Source of the DNA: Lentisphaeria bacterium
Lineage (GTDB): Bacteria; Verrucomicrobiota; Lentisphaeria; Victivallales; Victivallaceae
Direction: 5' to 3'
Assembly (NCBI GenBank): GCA_018265615.1
Contig: JABLYX010000056.1
Location: 1 to 30,820 of the forward strand
DNA length: 30,820 nucleotides
This document shows, piece by piece, positions 24,475-30,820 of the stretch; within the stretch, counting starts at the first letter, position 1, and each line of letters opens with the position of its first letter. Under the pieces are notes generated by a model. It saw only the letters and a program-made list of their open reading frames with translations, searched no databases and had not been told where the DNA came from. Both the position numbers and the translations under genes were made by a program.

Positions 24475-26367
24475 CTATCGCCGGTTGCGACTCATGCAGC
24501 GGATCAGGAGCTCTTTGCGCGGCGTATTCTCATGCCGCTTCATATCGGCGGGATCGGCGGAGTGCTCCGCGCTCCAGCCGTGCCATTCGCGGTAAGCATG
24601 ATAGGTCCAGTCCCACCCGTACTCCTCAAAGATGTCGATGAGATCCGCGAGGTACTGTTCGCCGCCCGGCGCCCAGCGCGCCGTGCCGAACTCCCCGACC
24701 AGAATCGGCACGTTGTACTGCTTCTGGAAACGGACCACCGGCTCAAGCGCCCGGCGCAGAAGCGCCTTGTCCCACACCCGGCCGTCGCTGCTGACGCCGG
24801 GATATGCGCCGATCATCCGGGAACCGTTGACTCCCTGATGCGTGTAGTTGTGCGGCAGATAGAAGTGCACCGTGTAGATCGTATTCGGCACGTCGATCGG
24901 GCGCAGACCCGCAAAGCCGACCGGATTGCCTCCGACCGCGCACGGGACGATGATCGGCGTATCGGGGTCGATTTCGCGGATGGCTTTCGCGATCCGTTCC
25001 GCAAAGCGGTTCCAATCGAGCGCGCCGCCCTCGCGGTAAACATAAGCCGGCTCAAGCGGCTCGTTCAGGATGTCATAGCCGTAGATGTTCGGGTTGCCTT
25101 TGTAACGGCGGGCAATCCCGCGCCAGAGGTCAACGATCATATCCTGCGCATCAACGCTCCAGACGCCGACGTTCTGCAGGATTTCATTCATCGTCGCCGG
25201 GCCGGAATGGAGGTCGATCACGACTTTGACGCCGTACTTTTCGAAAAAGGGGAGCTTGCGGTCGAGCGTCTCCATCTGGCGTCGACCCCAGGCGCGGTAT
25301 TTCTCCGGTGTGTTCTCCCTGCCTCCGCCGCCAAACTGGTAACGCACGAGATTGCCGTGCCACACTTCAGCGAATTCACGGATCGAATTCTCCTCGTCGC
25401 CGCTGAGGCTGCCGATCATCGCCCCCCGGTATTTCGGAGATTTCTGAAGCGACGCACCGCTGCGGCGGGAAAGCGGGGCGGGCAGCGGCGAAAGCGAGAG
25501 CTTCACATCGGCGTAAAACACATCCCCGCCCTTTCCCGCATGGTTGAACCGGAGCTTCAGCCTGCCGGCGTCGTCCGGGATCCGGACCGAGTACCCGAAT
25601 TTCCGCCAATCGAAGCTCCCCCTGTCGGCGCGGAGCGCGGGGTAATACTCTCCCGGCCCCGGCATCGAAGCGGGGGAGATCATAAGCGTACCGCCCTTCA
25701 GCTCTTCGCCTTTGATCATCGCTTCGACAGTGACGATGCGGCCGCGCAGCAGATTCGCATCGAGCTCCAACTCCCCTGTCGTGCCGGAGAGCTTCACGCA
25801 GTTCATTCCGTCCGGCCCGCCGCCCGGGATGAATTCGGCCCCGAGCTTCTCCGCGGCTTCGGCGGAGGCAAACGGCTCCCGCCACACCACGCCGTAGAGC
25901 GAATCCGGGGGACATTTCGCCTCTTCCGGCTGCTCCGCCGCCGGAGCGATGGTGATCCGCTTCACTTCAGCGCGCCCCTTCTCCGCGTTGACCTGCACGC
26001 AGAGGATCAGTTTGCCGCTCCCGGCGGGCGTTTTGAACGTGACGGAGCCGGAACGGAAGTTTTTACCCGGCAGCGGCAGCTGCGCTACCGTCTTCTCCCA
26101 GTTCGCCAACAGTTTGACGACCGTTTCTCCACGGCCCACGGCGGAAAGCTCGTAGGCCGTATCCGGCCGCAGGTCAATGCTGCGGTAGGCCTTGCTGTCC
26201 CAATGCGTGCCATCGACGAACAGCGCCCCGTCCGCGACCGCCGACTCCGTGCCGCGCGTCCGGCTCCACTTTCCGGAGTCTCTCTGCGAAAAATCGATTG
26301 TCACGGGCCCGGCGGCAAAGAGGGCGGCCGAGAACAGAAATGCGATCACCGAAAAAAATCGTTTCAT
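24475..26367 (-). CDS. Secreted GH5-like glycoside hydrolase (cellulase-type)
   Basis: This 630-residue protein starts at ATG 26367, which overlaps the pseudopilin stop (ATGA), after GGAAGG; a TTG six codons earlier is less likely. The signal peptide is MKRFFSVIAFLFSAALFAAG. Residues ~20-145 and ~165-290 look like beta-sandwich, possibly carbohydrate-binding, modules. The catalytic barrel (~300-620) has LVRYQFGGGG, VKVVIDLHSGP, GYDILNEPLEPAYVY (candidate acid/base Glu436), VPNTIYTVHFYLPHNYTHQG, VPILVGEFGTARW (candidate nucleophile Glu559) and WDWTYHAYREWHGWS. This order is that of GH5, whose members act on beta-glucans, mannans and related chains. It ends the operon led by the GntR-type gene at 27112. 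Confidence 0.9.
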   Translation of the reverse strand: MKRFFSVIAFLFSAALFAAGPVTIDFSQRDSGKWSRTRGTESAVADGALFVDGTHWDSKAYRSIDLRPDTAYELSAVGRGETVVKLLANWEKTVAQLPLPGKNFRSGSVTFKTPAGSGKLILCVQVNAEKGRAEVKRITIAPAAEQPEEAKCPPDSLYGVVWREPFASAEAAEKLGAEFIPGGGPDGMNCVKLSGTTGELELDANLLRGRIVTVEAMIKGEELKGGTLMISPASMPGPGEYYPALRADRGSFDWRKFGYSVRIPDDAGRLKLRFNHAGKGGDVFYADVKLSLSPLPAPLSRRSGASLQKSPKYRGAMIGSLSGDEENSIREFAEVWHGNLVRYQFGGGGRENTPEKYRAWGRRQMETLDRKLPFFEKYGVKVVIDLHSGPATMNEILQNVGVWSVDAQDMIVDLWRGIARRYKGNPNIYGYDILNEPLEPAYVYREGGALDWNRFAERIAKAIREIDPDTPIIVPCAVGGNPVGFAGLRPIDVPNTIYTVHFYLPHNYTHQGVNGSRMIGAYPGVSSDGRVWDKALLRRALEPVVRFQKQYNVPILVGEFGTARWAPGGEQYLADLIDIFEEYGWDWTYHAYREWHGWSAEHSADPADMKRHENTPRKELLIRCMSRNRR

Positions 26368-27101
26368 TTGAAATTGACCTTCCAATATTGCTCCGCCGGA
26401 TGCTTGACTCCGCCGGTTTCACCGCCCACCTGAAGCACCGCGGCATGGCCGTCGACAAAAGCGTAGTTCGAGGACATCGTACCGTGCTGCACCTGCCCCT
26501 TGATCCCGTTGACCCTGCAGGCTTTGAAATGGCGTGTACTCCAGTAAGTCGCGTAACGGACGCCGCGCTGGTAGTGGCTGAGGTTGTTCTCCGTTTCCGG
26601 CAGCGCCTTGCAGAGAAAGAGCATCAGCGTCGAAGCGTTCCGGATCGAAGTCAGCTTCTTTCCGGCCGGCGCGACACTGGTCTGGCAGTTGACCACCTCC
26701 GCCGCCGTCATGCCGCATTCCGTGTTGTTCCCCCAGCCGTTGATCCAGTAGGAGCGGGGCGTGGCGCCGTAATAAAGCCCGTTCGGGTCGAGCGGACATT
26801 TGAAGAGCGGCTGCTTCTTGACCGACGGCGTTCCGCTCAGGTAACGCGCGAGGGCGGTATCCCACAGCTTGTCCGTGAACACCTCCTGGCAGACGTATCC
26901 CGGAACGACGATGTAATCCGCGTTGTCGTTCGAATAGAAGTTCGAGGCTCCTCCGAGCTGCTTGAGATTGCTCAGGCAATTCGTCCCCTTCGCCCTGTCG
27001 CGCGCCTTGCCGAGCGCCGGCAGCAGCATCGAGGCCAGAATCGCGATGATCGCAATTACAACCAGAAGCTCGATCAATGTGAAATGCCGTTTCATCCTCA
27101 T
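26364..27101 (-). CDS. Pseudopilin-like protein, prepilin-type N-terminus (cassette 4)
   Basis: This 245-residue protein starts at ATG 27101 with AAAGGAG just upstream; longer in-frame starts would overlap the regulator gene. MRMKRH|FTLIELLVV shows the class III signal with His at -1 in place of Gly and Glu+5 kept. The helix and LLPALGKARDRAKGTNCLSNLKQLGG follow. The C-terminal part has paired Cys residues and HGTMSSNYAFVDGH, an H-X10-DG version of the family motif. It is 10 bp after the GntR-type gene and shares ATGA with the GH5 start, so expression of the two is likely coupled. Confidence 0.9.
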   Translation of the reverse strand: MRMKRHFTLIELLVVIAIIAILASMLLPALGKARDRAKGTNCLSNLKQLGGASNFYSNDNADYIVVPGYVCQEVFTDKLWDTALARYLSGTPSVKKQPLFKCPLDPNGLYYGATPRSYWINGWGNNTECGMTAAEVVNCQTSVAPAGKKLTSIRNASTLMLFLCKALPETENNLSHYQRGVRYATYWSTRHFKACRVNGIKGQVQHGTMSSNYAFVDGHAAVLQVGGETGGVKHPAEQYWKVNFK

Positions 27102-27111
27102 GATGCTCCTT

Positions 27112-28158
27112 TCATTCGGGAATATAACAATAGCGTTCACGCAGATACAGTTCGGTCACCGGCTCCGATTCCGGCACAGCGAGCCTGCGCTGCAGGAGCC
27201 TCATGCCGGCGGCCGCGAGCATGTCGTAATCGTGCCGGAGCATGCGGCAGGGAACCACTGCCGGGCGGTCGTCCGCCATAACGAGGCGGCAGCGCGAAAC
27301 GAAGTCGTCCCGGCGGGCGCGGAACTCGCTCCAGAGCCGGACCGGGCCGCCGCCGATGTCGTAAATCGCCTCCGGCATTCCATTGCATTCGAAGAATGCG
27401 CGGAACTGTTCGAGGATATCCCGGTGATGGTCGAGAACCATCCCGTCATCAAAGGGCAGCCCGCGCTCCCTGAAGGCGCGGCGGATCCCCGCGAACTGCC
27501 GGTTGGGATGACTCAGATTGGCCAGGACAAGCAGCCTGCGCCTCCCCTCCTCAAGCAGCTCCGAGACAACCTCGTACCCCTCCCGCTCAAGATCGTAGTC
27601 GACGGAATCGAACCCCGCGACCACCCCGGCCACGACCGCGCGGGGAACGGCCAGCGAACGAAAAAACTCATCCGCCCGCTCCGCCGCCGTCATCTCCGGA
27701 GCAACCCAGATCAGCCCGCAGCTCTGCCCGCCGAGATCGGCCGCCGCACCCCGGTTGCTCTGAAAGAGGTCGACGTGATGCAGAAAGTAGCCGGCCCCGG
27801 TGATCGCGGCGGCCGCCGCACCGCTCATGCGGCAGAGGTAGTTCTCGAAATAGATCTGCTTGCCGTCCGCTGACAGGAGCTCAACGACCTGCGGCCGCTC
27901 CTCGCGCCAGCCGCGCTGGGGATTCGTAAACATGCCGACGCCGACCTTCGCGGTCAGGAGCCCGTCCGCCACAAGATCCTTCAGCGCTTTCTGGACGGTC
28001 GTGCAGCCGACGCCGAATTCGACCGCCAGCTCCCGCATGGAGGCTAGCCGCTGCGGCTTGCGGTCGCCGTGGATGATCGTGTCGATCACATGCTTCCGGA
28101 TCCGGACATAGCCGGCGACGGAAATCTCTCCAGCGATATGTCCCGGCTTTCTTTTCAT
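27112..28158 (-). CDS. GntR-type HTH regulator with LacI-like effector region (cassette 4)
   Basis: This 348-residue protein starts at ATG 28158; the ribosome site (TTGGAAAA) is weak and longer frames run into the promoter. Residues ~10-75 are a GntR winged helix: YVRIRKHVIDTIIHGDRKPQRLASMRELAVEF, then VGCTTVQKALKDLVADGLLTAKVGVGMF. The rest is divergent but reads as a periplasmic-binding-like effector domain: QVVELLSADGKQIYFENYL, CGLIWVAPEM, FDSVDYDLEREGYEVVSELLEEGRRRLLVLAN, and a VMADDRPAVVPCRMLRHDYDMLAAAGMRLLQRRL close to the end. Sugar or glycan-fragment sensing is inferred. It leads the operon with the pseudopilin and GH5 and follows a perfect-consensus promoter. Confidence 0.88.
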   Translation of the reverse strand: MKRKPGHIAGEISVAGYVRIRKHVIDTIIHGDRKPQRLASMRELAVEFGVGCTTVQKALKDLVADGLLTAKVGVGMFTNPQRGWREERPQVVELLSADGKQIYFENYLCRMSGAAAAAITGAGYFLHHVDLFQSNRGAAADLGGQSCGLIWVAPEMTAAERADEFFRSLAVPRAVVAGVVAGFDSVDYDLEREGYEVVSELLEEGRRRLLVLANLSHPNRQFAGIRRAFRERGLPFDDGMVLDHHRDILEQFRAFFECNGMPEAIYDIGGGPVRLWSEFRARRDDFVSRCRLVMADDRPAVVPCRMLRHDYDMLAAAGMRLLQRRLAVPESEPVTELYLRERYCYIPE

Positions 28159-28190
28159 CGTTATTTTCCAAGAAGTTATGATTAAAAGCG

Positions 28191-28205
28191 AACACGAGTA
28201 AACAC
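28191..28205 (-). promoter_or_regulatory. Operator-like direct repeat at the cassette 4 start site
   Basis: Minus-strand GTGTT occurs twice, at 28201-28205 and 28191-28195, one helical turn (10 bp) apart. The repeat begins 5 bp after the -10 box and covers the predicted start. A binding role for the GntR-type product is a guess from position only. Confidence 0.3.
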
Positions 28206-28209
28206 TAAT

Positions 28210-28238
28210 ATTATAGCAAACTCCCCCGCCGTTGTCAA
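28210..28238 (-). promoter_or_regulatory. Perfect-consensus promoter of cassette 4
   Basis: On the minus strand TTGACA (28233-28238), 17 bp, TATAAT (28210-28215). The predicted start is near 28203, about 45 bases before the ATG at 28158. Confidence 0.85.
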
Positions 28239-28316
28239 GAGTCCCGGGAAAAATATTCCTGAAATTTACCGCCGGGCGGATCCGCCCCGGGCCGGAAAGC
28301 GGCACCGGCGGCAGCC

Positions 28317-29981
28317 TTACCGGCCGGCCACCTTGTGCAGGATATCGCGCGCATGCGTCTCGGCCGGCTTCCCGCCGCCGAGCATCCGGCCGATCTCCTT
28401 CACACGCTCTCCCGCGTTCAATTCGCGGCACACGGAGAAGGTCCGCCCCTCCTCCGTATGTTTCTCCACACGGAAATGACGGTCCGCCCGCGCCGCGACC
28501 TGCGCAAGGTGCGAGATGCAGAGAATCTGGCGGTTCCGGCCGAGGTTGTGCAGTTCCTCGCCCACCCGATTCGCAGTTTCGCCGCCGATGTTCACGTCGA
28601 TCTCGTCGAACACGACCACCGGGATCGAATCCGCGTCCGCGAGGACCGTCTTCAGCGCGAGCATCAGGCGCGACAGCTCACCGCTCGACGCGATCTTCCG
28701 CAGCGGATGCACGCTCTCGCCGGCGTTCGCACTGAACAGCAGCTCGATACGGTCCATGCCGTTCGGCCCCGGCTCCACCTCCGTAAACGCGACTTCCAGC
28801 ACGCACTTCGCAAACCCGATCGCACCGAGCTTCGAACGCACCTGTTCCGCGAAATCCGCTGCGCACCGCTTCCGCTGCTTCGACAGCTTCTCAGCCGCCG
28901 CGCGCAGCTCTTCCGCCAGCGCCTTTCTCCGACGTTCGAATTCCGCGCGCCGCGCCGCCGTATTGCGGAAGAGCTCGAGGCGGCGGAACGCCTCCCCTCG
29001 CACCGCCAGCACCTGTTCGAGCGTCGGCCCGTAACGGCGCTTGATCGTAAACAGTTCTCCGAGACGGCTCTCGATCGCCGCGAGCGCCTCCGGGTCGAGG
29101 TCGACCTTATCGGCCAACTCGGCGATCCGGGCCGAAAGGGCGCCGACCCCCTCCTGCAGCCGGTCGCACTCCTCAAGCAATCCGCCGGCGAGCGTTTCGT
29201 CGATGCGCGACAGCTCCAGAAGCTTGCGGTATACGCTCCCGAGCCGGTCCGCGAGCGACCCTTCCCCCTCGGTCAGCGCTTCCGTCAGCTGCCCCGCCGT
29301 TTCAAGCACCTGCCGGGAGTTCCCGGCGATCTTGAACCGCGCGGAGAGCTCCTCGTCTTCGCCGGGAGCGGGATTCACCTTGTCGATATCCTCCAATTGG
29401 AGTTCCAGGCGGCTGCGTTCGGCCTCATCCGGCGTCAGGCGGTCGAACTCCTCGCGCTCCTTCGCGAGCGCGTCGAGCTCCCCGGCGATCCGGCGGCACT
29501 CATTTTGCGCCGCCTCCGTCCCGGCATAGCGGTCGAGCATTTCAAGCTGGCGCGCCGGAACCGTCAGCGAAAGCTGTTCGTTCGCGCCGTGCAGATCGAT
29601 CAGCTGCTCCCCCGCGGCGGCCAGCAACCGCGCGCTGACCGGCGTGTCGTTCACGAAGTTACGCACGCTCGACTGCCCGATCACGCGGCGCAGCTGGAGC
29701 GGCTCCGCCGCATCGAACGGAATCCCCGCCGGAACCAGGATCGCCTCGATCGCCGGAACCAGCCGCTCCGGAACCGAGAAGCTCCCGGTCACCGTGCAGC
29801 GGTCGCAGCCGGTCCGGATCACGCCGCGGTCGACCCGGCCGCCGAGCAGCAGCTCGACCGCTCCCATCAGGATCGACTTGCCCGCGCCGGATTCGCCGGT
29901 CACGACGTTGAAGCCGGGCCCGAACTCAAGCTCGGACTCCTCGATCAGCGCGAAATTCGTGATTTTCATGAATGTAAGCAT
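28317..29981 (-). CDS. recN: DNA repair protein RecN
   Basis: This 554-residue protein is an SMC-like ATPase that acts at double-strand breaks. It starts MLTFMKITNFALIEESELEF, like known RecN proteins. Walker A is VVTGESGAGKS (Lys35). The middle (~150-370) is a long charged coiled coil with the usual hinge break. The C-terminal half has the signature SSGELSRLMLALK, Walker B VVVFDEIDVNIGGETA and the following ILCISHLAQVAA. The length is normal. ATG 29981 has no ribosome site, and the predicted promoter places the transcript start at or next to it; ATG 29969 is an alternative. The gene is divergent from the glycosyltransferase at 30167 and ends about 80 bp from the cassette 4 promoter. Confidence 0.95.
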   Translation of the reverse strand: MLTFMKITNFALIEESELEFGPGFNVVTGESGAGKSILMGAVELLLGGRVDRGVIRTGCDRCTVTGSFSVPERLVPAIEAILVPAGIPFDAAEPLQLRRVIGQSSVRNFVNDTPVSARLLAAAGEQLIDLHGANEQLSLTVPARQLEMLDRYAGTEAAQNECRRIAGELDALAKEREEFDRLTPDEAERSRLELQLEDIDKVNPAPGEDEELSARFKIAGNSRQVLETAGQLTEALTEGEGSLADRLGSVYRKLLELSRIDETLAGGLLEECDRLQEGVGALSARIAELADKVDLDPEALAAIESRLGELFTIKRRYGPTLEQVLAVRGEAFRRLELFRNTAARRAEFERRRKALAEELRAAAEKLSKQRKRCAADFAEQVRSKLGAIGFAKCVLEVAFTEVEPGPNGMDRIELLFSANAGESVHPLRKIASSGELSRLMLALKTVLADADSIPVVVFDEIDVNIGGETANRVGEELHNLGRNRQILCISHLAQVAARADRHFRVEKHTEEGRTFSVCRELNAGERVKEIGRMLGGGKPAETHARDILHKVAGR

Positions 29982-29988
29982 GACAGAA

Positions 29989-30017
29989 AAAATACCGCCG
30001 CAAGCCCGCTTTTTCAA
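29989..30017 (-). promoter_or_regulatory. Candidate promoter for recN, start site next to the ATG
   Basis: On the minus strand TTGAAA (30012-30017) and TATTTT (29989-29994) are 17 bp apart. The usual 6-8 base offset puts the transcript start at 29981-29983, at the ATG, implying a leaderless mRNA. No Shine-Dalgarno sequence is present. Confidence 0.45.
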
Positions 30018-30080
30018 GCTCGAAAGAGAAAATTCACGTCCCTCACGGCGCCGGAGGTACTGAAAAAACGGGAGCGGTTC

Positions 30081-30109
30081 TTGACTCCGAGCAGAAGCCG
30101 CACTATATT
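30081..30109 (+). promoter_or_regulatory. Promoter for the GT4 glycosyltransferase gene
   Basis: TTGACT (30081-30086) and TATATT (30104-30109) are 17 bp apart, about 50 bp upstream of the ATG at 30167. Confidence 0.7.
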
Positions 30110-30166
30110 GAGAGGGTGTATCATTCCATTTTTTGACCATATGCCATGAAAGGATGCAATTCCGAT

Positions 30167-30820
30167 ATGAACATCTGCCTATTCACCGCCTCGTTCCTGC
30201 CGAAAGTCGCCGGAATGGAGATCGTGATCGACAGGCTCGCCCGGGAATTCATCGCCATGGGGCATCGCGTCGTGGTGCTGTCAAAGACGCCGCGCAGAAT
30301 GAAGCGCGCGCCCGAATTCGATTACCCGGTTTACTATTATAAACGCAGCATGTCCGAGGTGTGGTTCAATGGAGCCCCGAAGCGCATGCTTGCAAAGCTG
30401 CACCGGCAGTACCGTTTCGACGTGATCCATGCCCACCAGATCTATCCGACCGGATACCTCGGCTGGAAGATGGCCGAAAAACTCGGGATTCCGACGGTCA
30501 TGACCTCGCACGTGGGCGATGTGCGCGAAGGATCGCGCCTCCGCAATAAACCGGTCACGAACCGCCGGATGATCGAGGCGATGACATGCGGCAGCGCCGT
30601 CACCGGCGTCGGCCAGGGGGTCTGCGACACGATCGACGGCATGACCGGATTCCACCGGGCGGTCTACATCGGCAACGGAGCGGATATTCCCGCCGCCGCC
30701 ACCGAACCGCCGTCGCTTGCGGGAAAAGTGCCGTTTCCGCTCACGGATCGCGGCTTCGACCTGACGCTCTGCCGCCTGCATCCGAACAAGGGGCTGACAC
30801 ACCTCATCGACGCACTCGGG
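30167..30820 (+). CDS. GT4-family glycosyltransferase, N-terminal part (cut by window end)
   Basis: The frame from ATG 30167 stays open for 218 codons to the last base. AAAGGA lies upstream at a rather long spacing. The N-terminal Rossmann domain begins MNICLFTASFLPKVAGMEIVIDRLAREFIAMGHRVVVLSK, the nucleotide-sugar glycosyltransferase GT4 pattern with a Gly-Met at the donor/acceptor loop. Next come FDVIHAHQIYPTGYLGWKMAEKLGIPTVMTSHVGD and AVTGVGQGVCDTI. The last visible residues CRLHPNKGLTHLIDALG start the second domain with the usual R.HP.KG motif. GT4 enzymes are retaining and build lipopolysaccharide, capsule or glycolipids; the acceptor is unknown. It is divergent from recN and probably starts a glycan-assembly operon. 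Confidence 0.93.
   Translation, partial: MNICLFTASFLPKVAGMEIVIDRLAREFIAMGHRVVVLSKTPRRMKRAPEFDYPVYYYKRSMSEVWFNGAPKRMLAKLHRQYRFDVIHAHQIYPTGYLGWKMAEKLGIPTVMTSHVGDVREGSRLRNKPVTNRRMIEAMTCGSAVTGVGQGVCDTIDGMTGFHRAVYIGNGADIPAAATEPPSLAGKVPFPLTDRGFDLTLCRLHPNKGLTHLIDALG

Noticed and set aside
24532..26433. Plus-strand frame (633 codons) opposite the GH5 gene
   Set aside because: Shadow of the GH5 coding strand; no start signals or family motifs.
28274..28287. 14-bp palindrome GGGCGGATCCGCCC after recN
   Set aside because: It could be part of a terminator, but no T-run follows on the minus strand at the right distance. It may be a chance GC palindrome.
28335..30149. Plus-strand frame (604 codons) opposite recN
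   Set aside because: recN has intact Walker A/B and the family signature on the other strand.
1..30820. CRISPR arrays, insertion sequences, phage genes, toxin-antitoxin pairs
   Set aside because: No regularly spaced repeats, transposases, terminal inverted repeats or phage structural genes were found on either strand.

Overview
The window looks like a chromosomal segment of a GC-rich member of the Lentisphaerota (Victivallis-like) within the PVC group. This is inferred from four prepilin-type proteins with the FTLIELLVVIAIIAILAS signature and an H-X9/10-DG motif, the many LacI/GntR-LacI sugar regulators, large secreted glycoside hydrolases (GHs) and a DUF6655-like lipoprotein. No rRNA or marker search was possible, so the assignment is by pattern only.

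Layout. Positions 1-756 hold the 3' end of a secreted glycosidase-like gene that is paralogous to the C-terminus of the gene at 4013-7168, closed by a strong terminator. Positions 949-2882 hold two tandem META/HslJ-like lipoproteins and a XerC-type recombinase. Positions 2910-3536 (minus) hold a lipoprotein, followed by tRNA-Gln(CTG) at 3788-3861. Positions 4013-14270 form a mirror-image divergent locus. To the left run a GntR-LacI regulator, a pseudopilin and a GH; to the right run a LacI regulator, a pseudopilin and a GH42-like enzyme. An AT-rich gap (14326-14600) and an orphan hypothetical gene (14706-15302) follow. Positions 15332-20038 (minus) hold a third cassette: LacI-type regulator, pseudopilin, GH39-like enzyme with a CBM9-like tail. 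Positions 20184-24334 (minus) hold a CPA2 antiporter, purU, and an O-antigen-ligase-type protein with a TPR tail. Positions 24475-28158 (minus) hold a fourth cassette: GntR-type regulator, pseudopilin, GH5 enzyme. recN (28317-29981, minus) and a divergent GT4 glycosyltransferase (30167 onward, cut by the window end) close the window.

How the genes work together. The dominant theme is a repeated three-gene unit: one regulator, one pseudopilin-like protein, one large signal-peptide-bearing glycosidase, always in that order and tightly spaced, with stop/start overlaps in two of four. Three of the four regulators sit behind a perfect TTGACA-N17-TATAAT promoter, and the LacI gene at 9401 has operator-like palindromes over its start site. 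This fits autorepressed, sugar-inducible operons. The recurring pseudopilin, whose cleavage site lacks the usual glycine at -1, is the least explained part and the best candidate for an undescribed system, for example cassette-specific secretion or surface display of the partner glycosidase.
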